Of a stretch of DNA of 7,800 bases, positions 1 through 7,488 are shown in pieces; positions within the stretch are counted from its first letter, which is position 1; the number at the start of each line of letters is the position of its first letter. Origin of the DNA: UBA1424 sp041669225 (GTDB lineage: Bacteria > Bacillota_I > Bacilli_A > RFN20 > CAG-826); NCBI GenBank assembly GCA_041669225.1, contig JBAYBO010000045.1:1-7800 (forward strand), in the 5' to 3' direction. The notes beneath the pieces are model-generated. The model was not told the origin of the DNA, searched no databases, and saw only the letters and a program-made list of their open reading frames with translations. The translations under genes were made by a program, and so were the position numbers.

Positions 1-481
1 CGATATTAAACGGAATTTCTTCGTTGGCATTCGCCGCTAAATAGAAAGATCCATACGCCTCGTTGCAAGCTTTAAAATGATCGTCATTATAGGCAGTTAC
101 ACGCCAGTAATAGGAGCGATCTTTAATGCGAATTGAAGCCGCCAAATTATAAGTTGTTGTCGCAATTCCTTGTTTCTTTAAATAGAGTTCGCTATCAAGC
201 AAAGGGATTAAGTCTGTGCCTTGTTCAAACGTTGTCGAAGAAGCGACTTCAAGCGTGTAATTGGTGGCATTTTCAGCTTCTTGCCAAGTAAAGGTTGGAA
301 GCTCAATCGTTGAAAAATTATCAATTGGGGTGAGAATGGAGAAAGAGCCAATCTCGCCTTCCGTTGAGGTTGTTTCATAATCGTTTACCCCTAAATCGTC
401 AAAGGCAGCAGTTTGATCGCTGCAGCTAACTAGAGTTAGAAGAAGCAGAGTAATGATTGATTTTGTAAATGTATTGTTCAT
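1..481 (-). CDS. Lipoprotein with fibronectin type III-like domain, N-terminal part (runs off left edge)
   Basis: This reading frame is open for 160 codons and leaves the window without a stop. It starts ATGAACAAT at 481, 2 bp after the TAA of the upstream glycosidase gene, with a GAGG ribosome binding site about 8 nt ahead, inside that gene's last codons. The N-terminus is a lipoprotein signal: Lys7, a Leu/Ile-rich core at residues 9-18, and a lipobox LVSC with Cys20, so the mature protein should be anchored on the outer face of the membrane. A polar Asp/Thr/Glu-rich linker (21-46) follows. Residues about 48-148 have the signature of an Fn3/Ig-like beta-sandwich: an early TP, then PTFTW (62-66), a YTLEVA strand (75-80) and the YYWRVTAY strand (124-131). 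Such domains usually act in glycan binding or as spacers in surface enzymes, and the missing C-terminus may carry a catalytic domain. Co-transcription with the glycosidase suggests a role in glycan capture or degradation. The Fn3-like fold is inferred from motif pattern; the exact function is unknown. Confidence 0.85.
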   Translation of the reverse strand, partial: MNNTFTKSIITLLLLTLVSCSDQTAAFDDLGVNDYETTSTEGEIGSFSILTPIDNFSTIELPTFTWQEAENATNYTLEVASSTTFEQGTDLIPLLDSELYLKKQGIATTTYNLAASIRIKDRSYYWRVTAYNDDHFKACNEAYGSFYLAANANEEIPFNI

Positions 482-483
482 AA

Positions 484-2010
484 TTACAGCCTCACCGTGG
501 ATAAGACAAGCAAAGTATTTGCGGGAATGTCCACCGTTATCCGTCTATTTAAACTTCCGGAAATGACGCGGTTAGGGATTACATAACCATCACTTCCTAG
601 TCGGAGTGTTTTTTCATTATATGTATACACATATATTTCCTCAGCACCAACTATTTCTTCTTCAATTGCAAAAGTCTTACTAACTGTCTGCATGCCACGA
701 TTGACGGCGGCGATACCGCCTCTTGTCTTATCCTTTGAAACCGCGGCTATCGCCCGGAATGAATTATCGCGGACAACATCATTTGTTTTCGAAGAATAAA
801 CAAGATCATCCGGACGGAAAAGATTCGTCATTAAAACCGAGGAGTGATACCAAGGTCTTAATTCTTGTTTACTTGCCGGAGCAGCCGTCAAAGAGGAAAA
901 CATCCCCCATTCTTTGGCATTGCTAGTCCCATCAGCGCGATACATAAAGTGCATTGCATCATCGAGGTCCCAATAAACGATACTATTAATCCCGGCTAAA
1001 ACGCACTGAATCGTATAATCAGCCATTCTTAGACCATAATTATATGTATCAATCAAAGCGTTGCAGTCAGACGCCACGTCTTTGCCATCGACAAGACCTG
1101 CCTCCCAAATATTCGCCTGAATTGAATCACCAAGGCGGGAGTCATTATCTTTGACCATATTATAAATGTCGCGGATTTGACCCTCAAGCATTCCCGTATC
1201 AATGTAGTAATTAGACACATACATATGAACGCCATAATCTCCGACTAAAGTTGGTATGTTTTTTGATATGCCACCTAGATATTCGACTGAACCAGTCAAG
1301 CCAGTCGTGTCACCACCGACGATACCAATATTTGTTAGTCCGAGTTCATCGAGTTTAGCCCGCACATTACGGACGCCTTGTTCCCACTTTTCATAAGTGT
1401 TGTTATAGTTTTTACTCGCCCCTTGAATGCCGCGGTAATTAGGTTCATTTGTATTTACAAAGTAGCGAATACAAGTGAAACCTTTTTTATTAACGAGATA
1501 GTCAAGGACATCACCGGTGATTTTTGCCCAGCGAATATCGCTGCTGACATCTTCCATCATGTCCCATACATCGTCGCTCATCGAGCCGATGACATTCCAG
1601 GCTCCAAAAGCGACTTGAATATTATTCTCTTGGCAATATGTCAAAATTTCGATGGTATTATCCATCCATTTATTCGAAAAGTTATATGTCCACGTATCAT
1701 CTTCGCGATTGTCATTACCTTGATTATCAAAGTTTTGGCAAAACCAATCATAGTTAATCATCAAACGGATTTTCGCCGGCTTGAGGCGATCAACATGATC
1801 AAGGACACGAACCCAAGCATCTTCGGTTATTTTATTTGTGTCTTCATAAGCTCCCCATTCAACACCTAAACCGCCGAACTGAGAAGTAAGTTGCGAGTTT
1901 CTAGTGAAATAGATTTTACTTAAATCGACGACATCATTGCACCCTGAAACGCCGATCGTCACGATGCTGGCAGCACATAATATAGCAAATTTTTGAAGGG
2001 CGTTTTTCAT
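484..2010 (-). CDS. Clan GH-A (TIM-barrel) glycoside hydrolase lipoprotein, family unassigned
   Basis: 508 residues, probably a retaining glycosidase attached to the outer face of the membrane. The signal peptide (MKNALQKF, hydrophobic 9-20) ends in lipobox VSGC with Cys24. The mature part opens with QFGGLGVEWG (44-53), then IRLMINYDWF (81-90), as in the first barrel strands of clan GH-A enzymes. The likely acid/base is Glu189 in FVNTNEPN (184-191), the strand-4 NEP signature. The likely nucleophile is Glu303 in NIWEAG (300-305) on strand 7. His262 in GVHMY and Trp347 in VYWDLDD fit other conserved barrel positions. Residues about 400-508 look like the C-terminal beta-sandwich seen in GH30/GH39-type enzymes. 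The start is supported by AGGA 7 nt upstream; the gap to the solute-binding gene is 4 bp. The NEPN motif recalls GH39 and GH5, but I cannot assign a family. Within this operon it probably releases oligosaccharides, plausibly beta-mannosides, for import. Catalytic residues are inferred from motif position, not from an alignment. Confidence 0.9.
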   Translation of the reverse strand: MKNALQKFAILCAASIVTIGVSGCNDVVDLSKIYFTRNSQLTSQFGGLGVEWGAYEDTNKITEDAWVRVLDHVDRLKPAKIRLMINYDWFCQNFDNQGNDNREDDTWTYNFSNKWMDNTIEILTYCQENNIQVAFGAWNVIGSMSDDVWDMMEDVSSDIRWAKITGDVLDYLVNKKGFTCIRYFVNTNEPNYRGIQGASKNYNNTYEKWEQGVRNVRAKLDELGLTNIGIVGGDTTGLTGSVEYLGGISKNIPTLVGDYGVHMYVSNYYIDTGMLEGQIRDIYNMVKDNDSRLGDSIQANIWEAGLVDGKDVASDCNALIDTYNYGLRMADYTIQCVLAGINSIVYWDLDDAMHFMYRADGTSNAKEWGMFSSLTAAPASKQELRPWYHSSVLMTNLFRPDDLVYSSKTNDVVRDNSFRAIAAVSKDKTRGGIAAVNRGMQTVSKTFAIEEEIVGAEEIYVYTYNEKTLRLGSDGYVIPNRVISGSLNRRITVDIPANTLLVLSTVRL

Positions 2011-2014
2011 GTTT

Positions 2015-3577
2015 TTATCCTACTTTTGCATTAATTTCTGCTAATACACTTTCCCATGGATCGCGATTTAGTTGAGCTTTATACGCATCTATCGAGGTGA
2101 TGGTGTTAAACGCATATTGTGTGACGTATGAGTTCGCGTTTGAAAGCATTCTTCCTGAATGCTGATTCTTAAGTGGCGAAGATAACCAGCGAATATCTGG
2201 ATCTTCTTCAAAAATGCGCATTTCCTCGTTTGTTAATGCTTCGCTCATCTCGGCGGTCCAGTCATTTATAATGGCTAAAGTATCTTGATTGACGAGGGGG
2301 TCATAACCATGAGTGTCATAACCAAGTGTCGTCATATAACGAAGGTATTTCGCGCCATTTGTTTTTGTTTTGTATTCATTGACGTCTTTTAAAACTGGCT
2401 CATCATTTATCATGTCGTAGTCATAACCTTCAATGCCATACATTGCAAAGTGGGTTCCTTCTTCGCTAATTAACCAATCCATGATATCGAGAATTTTTCT
2501 TTGCTTCGTTTCGGATATCTCCGCGTCAAAGAAGGTCATCGAAAACCAGTTTTCAGTTCCTTCTAAGGCAAACTTGCCGTCTGGTCCTTTAACTTTCATA
2601 AGGGCAGTCGCATCATCAACATTGACGGTTGGATAATTACGTATGTAATCAGTTCTTAGTTTATTGTAGTTCGTATAAGAAAGGTTCTCGTAAAGAACTC
2701 CCAACTTCTGCGAGGCATAGCGTTTATTCATTTCTCCATCTTTAGATGAATACTGGTTTTGATAATAATATTGATTATTAACTAAATCTTTAGCCTTGTT
2801 CAAACCCTCGATATATTTATCAGAGTGAAAGTTGCTGATTACATCGCCCTGCGTGTTTCTCGTGAAGCAATGTGGAGATTCTTTATAAAAATTCGTGACT
2901 GAAGGAAAGCCCCATTCGACATCGCCGATGGCCGCAACCATATTCGCATCATTTGCTTTACGAAGGTTAAAGGCATGAAGTAAGGCATTGAATTCGGTCC
3001 AAGTATAAATATCGTTTTCTTTATAGACGCCTAAGTCACGAGCCCAGTCACGTCGATAAATATAAGTGAAGGGCGAGAATGTCGTTTCCGGATTCTCAAT
3101 ATTTTTGGCAATCGGAATGCCATATAATTTGCCGTTTATTTTTAAGGCATCAATATTTGAAGTATTTTCTAGTAATGAATTGAGATTCGGCCACGATGTC
3201 ATATCATCGGGAAGAGCCTTAATAATCTCGCCATCAGCCCAGTATTCATAAGTCGAGGCAAAGTTATAACTATCAAGATTGAAATGGAAAACGTCTTCGA
3301 CGTTATTGCCGTTAATCGCTCCATTGACCTGTGTCGTCCAGTCAGCCCATGAGTAATTTGAGAGTTGTAATTTAACTTTAAAAGTGTCTTCGATAAAATC
3401 GGTATAATTATCGCCACCTGACCAGGCATCAAAATAAAGATTACGAAATGAGACGATTAACTTATCGCCATCATATTCGTCTTTTTTGCCACCACCATCG
3501 CATGAGGTTAAAAGCAAAGCCGGCACAAGTAACATAACTAGTGCTGGGGTAATAATGAATAGTTTTTCTTTTTTCAT
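2015..3577 (-). CDS. ABC transporter extracellular solute-binding lipoprotein (LplA-like)
   Basis: The frame is open up to an ATG at 3607, but I place the start at 3577 (520 residues). That ATG has AAGGAG 6 nt upstream and gives a clean signal peptide (MKKEKLF, then a hydrophobic core) ending in lipobox LLTSC with Cys26; the longer version would prepend ten polar residues and overlap the permease gene. A Gly/Lys/Asp-rich linker follows. Family hallmarks of large family-1 solute-binding proteins are INGKLYGIPI (147-156), IYRRDWARDLGV (173-184), YTWTEFNALL (191-200) and KILDIMDWLISEEG (361-374). The C-terminus is IDAYKAQLNRDPWESVLAEI. The length matches the roughly 500-560-residue LplA group that pairs with LplB/YtcP-type permeases. 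It captures an oligosaccharide outside the cell and delivers it to the two permeases encoded just upstream; the gap to the permease stop is 10 bp. The ligand cannot be read from sequence; the neighbouring GH130 enzyme suggests a beta-mannoside. Confidence 0.94.
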   Translation of the reverse strand: MKKEKLFIITPALVMLLVPALLLTSCDGGGKKDEYDGDKLIVSFRNLYFDAWSGGDNYTDFIEDTFKVKLQLSNYSWADWTTQVNGAINGNNVEDVFHFNLDSYNFASTYEYWADGEIIKALPDDMTSWPNLNSLLENTSNIDALKINGKLYGIPIAKNIENPETTFSPFTYIYRRDWARDLGVYKENDIYTWTEFNALLHAFNLRKANDANMVAAIGDVEWGFPSVTNFYKESPHCFTRNTQGDVISNFHSDKYIEGLNKAKDLVNNQYYYQNQYSSKDGEMNKRYASQKLGVLYENLSYTNYNKLRTDYIRNYPTVNVDDATALMKVKGPDGKFALEGTENWFSMTFFDAEISETKQRKILDIMDWLISEEGTHFAMYGIEGYDYDMINDEPVLKDVNEYKTKTNGAKYLRYMTTLGYDTHGYDPLVNQDTLAIINDWTAEMSEALTNEEMRIFEEDPDIRWLSSPLKNQHSGRMLSNANSYVTQYAFNTITSIDAYKAQLNRDPWESVLAEINAKVG

Positions 3578-3583
3578 ATAGTT

Positions 3584-3589
3584 CTCCTT
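3584..3589 (-). promoter_or_regulatory. Ribosome binding site that sets the solute-binding protein start
   Basis: On the minus strand AAGGAG lies 6 nt before the ATG at 3577 and overlaps the TAA stop of the preceding permease gene. It favours this ATG over the in-frame ATG at 3607, which lies inside the permease gene and would put ten polar residues before the signal peptide. Confidence 0.85.
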
Positions 3590-4502
3590 AGCCTTTAATG
3601 GCGCCAACGACGATTCCTTTAATAAAGAAACGTTGTAAAAATGGATAAAAACACATCATCGGTACAATCGTAAAGAAAATTGAGGCCATCACAAGTCCTT
3701 GCGAATATGTTTCGGGAGTTGTGATCGTGCCTTCGATGTTACTCGAACCGGTGATGATTAAATTACGTAACACAAATTGTAACGGCCATAAACTCGGCGT
3801 TTTAATAAAGAGCATCGCGTTATACCAAGAGTTCCAGTTGCCAACCGCGAAGAATAAGCCAACCGTGGCAATCATCGGTAAGGCTAAAGGAAGATACACC
3901 TTTACAAAGATTTGAATATCATTCGCGCCGTCAATCCGGGCTGATTCTTCAAGTTCCTTAGGAAGTGATTGGAAGTAATTACGCATTAATAACATATTAA
4001 AAGTATCGATTGCACCAGGAATAATCATAACCCAAATTGAATCGTGCAAATTGAGGCTCGTAATCAAATAGTAGTAAGGAATGAGGCCACCGCCAAAAAA
4101 CATCGTGACGAGAATCATATTCATTAAGAAGTTTTTACCAAACCAGTTACTTCTTGATAAGGCATAGCCGGTGATAATCGTAAAAAACATCTGATAGGCC
4201 GTGCCTAAAATAAGCAAGACCATCGTGATACGAAATCCGGACCAAAGGTTTTTATTTTCAAACACACTCGCATACGAGGCTAATGTTAAATCTCTTGGCC
4301 ACAACAATAATGGCGTTTCGTTATAAACATACTCGGGAGAAACCGAAATTAAGAAGGCATTGTAAAACGGAAAGATAATAATAATCGCATAGACGATCAA
4401 AATCGCAAACAGAACGACATCTAATTTGCCAAAACGAGAATTCGCTGATTTTCCTCTCGGGCGAAGTGGCAAGCGTTCAATTCCAACGTGATTGCGCTTC
4501 AT
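3588..4502 (-). CDS. ABC transporter permease, YtcP/MsmG-like (carbohydrate uptake type 1)
   Basis: 304 residues, inner-membrane half of the sugar importer. A basic N-terminal tail (residues 1-26) is followed by about six hydrophobic segments, roughly 28-53, 91-114, 126-147, 154-174, 204-222 and 268-288. The cytoplasmic EAA loop that contacts the ATPase is seen as EESARIDGANDIQIFVKVYLP (185-205). Other family features are VSPEYVY near 54-60, FFGGGLIPYYYLI (135-147) and the C-terminal end QRFFIKGIVVGAIKG. The start ATG shares one base with the TAA of the upstream permease gene (TAATG), and AGAGGA lies 8 nt ahead, so the two permeases are probably translationally coupled. It should form a heterodimer with that neighbour. 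No ATP-binding subunit is encoded in the window, as is common for this subgroup, so a shared MsmK/UgpC-type ATPase elsewhere is expected. Confidence 0.96.
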   Translation of the reverse strand: MKRNHVGIERLPLRPRGKSANSRFGKLDVVLFAILIVYAIIIIFPFYNAFLISVSPEYVYNETPLLLWPRDLTLASYASVFENKNLWSGFRITMVLLILGTAYQMFFTIITGYALSRSNWFGKNFLMNMILVTMFFGGGLIPYYYLITSLNLHDSIWVMIIPGAIDTFNMLLMRNYFQSLPKELEESARIDGANDIQIFVKVYLPLALPMIATVGLFFAVGNWNSWYNAMLFIKTPSLWPLQFVLRNLIITGSSNIEGTITTPETYSQGLVMASIFFTIVPMMCFYPFLQRFFIKGIVVGAIKG

Positions 4503-5452
4503 TAAATGATTCCTCTTTCGCCACTTAACTTAGCGATGCGGTCAACGGTAAGGACCAAAATAAATGAAACAACTGATTTAAATAAGCCAATCGCGGTCGT
4601 CACGCCGGCGTTAATATTATCGTGAAATTGCGAACGATAAATATACGTATCCAAAATATCTGCAACGTTATAAACAAGGGGATTATAAAGGTTAAAGATT
4701 TGATCAAAACCAGCTGATAAAATGCCACCAACTGACAAAATGAGAAGCAAAATCGCGGTCGGACGAATTGACGGCAAAGTAATATGCCATATTTTTTGTA
4801 AACGTGTCGCCCCATCAATATCGGCTGCTTCATATAATTCCGGAGAAATACCAGCCATCGTCGCTAAGTAGATGATACTGCCCCAGCCAGCCTCTTTCCA
4901 AATATCAGAACCAAATAGCAAAGTAACAAAAAATGGTCCATTTCGTAAAAAGTCAACGGGTTGTCCGCCAAAAAAAGTAATCACACCATTAATCGCGCCG
5001 TCGGTGACAAAAAACAAATTCACAAAACCGGCGACGACGACCCAACTTAGAAAGTGCGGAAAGGTAACGACAATCTGAACACTCTTTTTAAACATCCGCA
5101 TTCTGATTTCATTTAATAGCAAGGCAATCAAAAGTGCGGCGACAAAAGAAATAATGATTTTGCCTAAACCAATAAAGACGGTATTGCCCAAAACTTGCCA
5201 AAAATATGGATCTTTAAAAATTGTCGCGAAGTTTTGCACGCCGACAAAGGAGGAAAAAAGCGATCCGATAATCCCGCGCTTAGGATAATAATACGTAAAA
5301 GCCATCAAAATTCCGTACATCGGAATGTAACAGAAAATAAAGTAGAAAGCGACCGCCGGTAATCCTAATAGGATTAAGAACTTAGAACGGCCGACCTTGC
5401 GCTTTAAATCATGCGCGCGACTTTGTTTTTTGGCAATCAGGACATTATCCAC
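4502..5452 (-). CDS. ABC transporter permease, LplB-like (carbohydrate uptake type 1)
   Basis: 316 residues, the first of the two membrane subunits. A Lys/Arg-rich N-terminal tail (1-24) leads into hydrophobic segments at roughly 25-51, 87-113, 125-150, 172-200, 230-248 and 284-304. The EAA loop is seen as YEAADIDGATRLQKIWHITLP (207-227). The stretch LLILSVGGILSAGFDQIFNLYNP (236-258) followed by VADILDTYIYR (263-273) is characteristic of the LplB group, which works with large LplA-like binding proteins. The start codon is GTG at 5452: an in-frame TAG lies four codons upstream and the next in-frame Met is residue 45, inside the first membrane segment. The ribosome binding site is weak, only AGG within the end of the GH130 gene, 5 bp away. 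The stop overlaps the next permease start by one base. Confidence 0.95.
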   Translation of the reverse strand: MDNVLIAKKQSRAHDLKRKVGRSKFLILLGLPAVAFYFIFCYIPMYGILMAFTYYYPKRGIIGSLFSSFVGVQNFATIFKDPYFWQVLGNTVFIGLGKIIISFVAALLIALLLNEIRMRMFKKSVQIVVTFPHFLSWVVVAGFVNLFFVTDGAINGVITFFGGQPVDFLRNGPFFVTLLFGSDIWKEAGWGSIIYLATMAGISPELYEAADIDGATRLQKIWHITLPSIRPTAILLLILSVGGILSAGFDQIFNLYNPLVYNVADILDTYIYRSQFHDNINAGVTTAIGLFKSVVSFILVLTVDRIAKLSGERGII

Positions 5453-5457
5453 TGTTA

Positions 5458-6438
5458 TTACCTAGCGTACTTCTTGATATACGAAACAACTTCTTCAACG
5501 TTCGTAAATGCGATACTCGTAACCGTGTCCGCGCCTCCATAATAAATGGCGATACGACCGGTTTTAGCGTCCGCTAAAGCTGAACACGGAAAAACGACAT
5601 TAGGGGTAAAGCCGCTTACTTCGTATTCAGCTTCGGGAGATAATAGGAAATTTGCTGAACGATATAATACTTTTTCAGGATTATCTATAGCTAAAATGGC
5701 TCCGCCCATCGAATAGACAAAACCATTACAAGTCGTGGTCACCCCATGAAAGAAGAGGAGCCAGCCTTCGCTTGTTTCAATCGGATTAGCACCTGCCCCA
5801 ATTTTGGTATTGCACCACCACTCATATCCGGCTTCCATCACATGACGGTGTTTACCCCAATAAACAAAGTCTGGGCTTCTTGATAAGAAAATGTCACCGA
5901 ATTTCGTGTGCGAACTATCGGAGGGACGCGACAATAAAACGTATTCTCCATTAATCTTTCTTGGGAATAATACCCCATTACGGTTAAAAGGCAAAAATGG
6001 GCTTTCCATTTTGATGAATGTTTTAAAATCGAGAGTTTTGATTAAACCGACGGTTGGGCCGTGATTTGATGTGCAATAGACGATATAAAAAATACCTTCA
6101 ATTTCGATTAAGCGCGGATCATAGGCATATTCGAAGTTAACTTTGCCACCATTTCCGTCACCAACTTTAATTGGTTGCTCATCAAAAGTAATTTTTATGC
6201 CGTCTTGGCTTCGACCAAGGTATAAATAAGGAATCCCAGAATTTGTCTCACCGCGAAAAACGCCAATAAACTGTCCCTGATATGGAAGAAGTGCGCTATT
6301 AAAGACTCGGGCGACATTGTTAATAGGATTACGAGCGACAACGGGATTTTTCGAGTAACGCCAAACCGGAGCTTGGCAATTAGCAGGCTTATCCTCCCAG
6401 GGAATATTGGGAAGATTATTTCCAATGATTTTAATCAT
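5458..6438 (-). CDS. GH130 family beta-mannoside phosphorylase (or hydrolase)
   Basis: 326 residues, cytoplasmic (no signal peptide or membrane segment), about the normal size of a single-domain GH130 five-bladed propeller. Family signatures in order are ARNPINN (35-41), VFNSA (45-49), VFRGE (60-64), YAYDPRL (104-110), NRNGVLFPRKING (152-164), KIGAGANPIETSEGWLLFFHG (212-232), VVFPCS (281-286) and YYGGADT (299-305). Asp107 in the YDPR motif is at the position of the family's general acid. Arg62, Arg160/Lys161 and His231 are candidates for the phosphate-binding residues used by phosphorylases. Characterised members phosphorolyse beta-1,4- or beta-1,2-linked mannosides to mannose 1-phosphate, though some members are hydrolases. 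The start has AAAGGAG 6 nt upstream, overlapping the regulator's stop; the gap is 12 bp. Its position next to an importer and a secreted glycosidase fits intracellular breakdown of imported oligosaccharide. Linkage and subfamily cannot be fixed by eye. Confidence 0.93.
   Translation of the reverse strand: MIKIIGNNLPNIPWEDKPANCQAPVWRYSKNPVVARNPINNVARVFNSALLPYQGQFIGVFRGETNSGIPYLYLGRSQDGIKITFDEQPIKVGDGNGGKVNFEYAYDPRLIEIEGIFYIVYCTSNHGPTVGLIKTLDFKTFIKMESPFLPFNRNGVLFPRKINGEYVLLSRPSDSSHTKFGDIFLSRSPDFVYWGKHRHVMEAGYEWWCNTKIGAGANPIETSEGWLLFFHGVTTTCNGFVYSMGGAILAIDNPEKVLYRSANFLLSPEAEYEVSGFTPNVVFPCSALADAKTGRIAIYYGGADTVTSIAFTNVEEVVSYIKKYAR
5460..5465 (-). promoter_or_regulatory. Weak ribosome binding site before a GTG start (permease 1)
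   Basis: Minus-strand CTAGGTAA spans the end of the GH130 gene, including its TAA stop. AGG is the only Shine-Dalgarno-like core and lies about 8 nt from the GTG start at 5452. Other gene starts in the window have longer AGGA or GGAG cores, so permease translation probably depends on ribosomes arriving from the GH130 gene. Confidence 0.45.
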
Positions 6439-6450
6439 ATTTTGCTCCTT

Positions 6451-7470
6451 TTATTTGATGCATCTGACCGATGAACGTTCGACAAAATCGCATCTAATAA
6501 CAACTTGACTGTATAGTAACTGCTGGTTTTGGAAGTAATTAATCAGGTATCTTCCAACCTCGATACCGATTTCTGTGCGCGGCACGGTAAATGTCGTTAG
6601 CGGAGGATTGGCGTATTCGCCTTCTTTGATATCATCAAAACCAGTCACGGACAAATCATCAGGAATTTTCATTCCCAATTCGTAAGCGGCCTTATAAACG
6701 TTGAGGGCGGTAATGTCATTCGCACATACAATTGCTGATATTTTTTTATCTTGATCAGACAAGATGCTTTTTAATAATTCATGATCTCCATATTGAAGTT
6801 CGGAATTATCAAACATGATGTCGTACCCCTTCACGCCATTGTGACGATGGGCGTTAACACAGGCCAAGAAACCTTCGTGACGTTCGCGGAAACTAGTCGC
6901 GTGCTCATCACAACCATAAAAAGCTAGATGCTTATGACCACAGTCAATTAGGCATTTTGTGGCCATGTAAATTGAATCATAGTTCGAAAATTTCATTTGC
7001 AGAAATTCATCATTGTGGAAGAATTTGGGATCGACGACGACAACTGGCTTTTTAATACCTCTAAAGCCATTCATCAACACTAACGGGTTTTCGTGCATCA
7101 TGATAAAAGCGTTTGTGCGCAAATCGCGTAACTGTTGAATAAACTCTTTGTTGAGATTATCCTCATCATAAATTTGATATTCAAGCATAATATTTAAACG
7201 ATCAAGCGTCGCGGAAAGACTGCGAATAATCGGTTGCCAGTAATCTTCTTTAAGAAGAATACGCTTGGAAATTATCAAAGTACATTTCTTAGCATCAGCC
7301 TTTTTACTTCTCAATTTCCCAAAATCATAACCGAGTTCGACGGCTTTTTGATTAATGCAATCGCGCATTTCATCAGAAACGTTATATTTACCCGCGAGAG
7401 CCCGGGACACTAATCCTTTTGTGACGCCGACTTCTCTGGCGATGTCTTCTAGTAATACTCTTTTTGCCAT
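6451..7470 (-). CDS. LacI-family transcriptional regulator
   Basis: 339 residues from the preferred ATG at 7470. An in-frame ATG at 7482 would add MTTN, but the only Shine-Dalgarno (AAAGGA) directly abuts or overlaps that codon, while it lies 11 nt before 7470; MAKRVLLEDIAREVGV is also the usual family N-terminus. The helix-turn-helix is seen as LEDIAREVGVTKGLVSRALAGK (7-28). The periplasmic-binding-protein-like effector domain (about 63-335) has RHEGF (197-201), CANDITALNVYKAAYELGMKIPDDLSVTGFDDI (249-281) and the typical end FVERSSV (329-335). The hinge is unusual: after LGY (46-48), where most LacI proteins have the AR-x-L minor-groove segment, it reads DFGKLRSKK, with Lys57 where Leu is expected. 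It is the first gene of the operon, so it probably binds the palindrome just upstream and regulates itself and the uptake genes in response to an imported sugar. Confidence 0.95.
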   Translation of the reverse strand: MAKRVLLEDIAREVGVTKGLVSRALAGKYNVSDEMRDCINQKAVELGYDFGKLRSKKADAKKCTLIISKRILLKEDYWQPIIRSLSATLDRLNIMLEYQIYDEDNLNKEFIQQLRDLRTNAFIMMHENPLVLMNGFRGIKKPVVVVDPKFFHNDEFLQMKFSNYDSIYMATKCLIDCGHKHLAFYGCDEHATSFRERHEGFLACVNAHRHNGVKGYDIMFDNSELQYGDHELLKSILSDQDKKISAIVCANDITALNVYKAAYELGMKIPDDLSVTGFDDIKEGEYANPPLTTFTVPRTEIGIEVGRYLINYFQNQQLLYSQVVIRCDFVERSSVRCIK

Positions 7471-7481
7471 ATTTGTTGTCA

Positions 7482-7487
7482 TCCTTT
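7482..7487 (-). promoter_or_regulatory. Ribosome binding site that sets the LacI-family gene start
   Basis: Minus-strand AAAGGA. It is 11 nt from the ATG at 7470, a slightly long but usable spacing, and overlaps the in-frame ATG at 7482, which it therefore cannot serve. With a transcription start predicted near 7489, the leader is only about 18 nt. Confidence 0.6.
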
Positions 7488-7488
7488 A

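Noticed and set aside
1378..1869. Plus-strand reading frame of 163 codons
   Set aside because: It lies entirely opposite the glycosidase gene, which has signal peptide and catalytic motifs in the minus-strand frame. It shows no recognisable domain, and no promoter-like signal was seen for it.
3578..3607. Ten-codon N-terminal extension of the solute-binding protein (ATG at 3607)
   Set aside because: It would overlap the end of the permease gene and place polar residues ahead of a complete lipoprotein signal peptide; AAGGAG points to the ATG at 3577.
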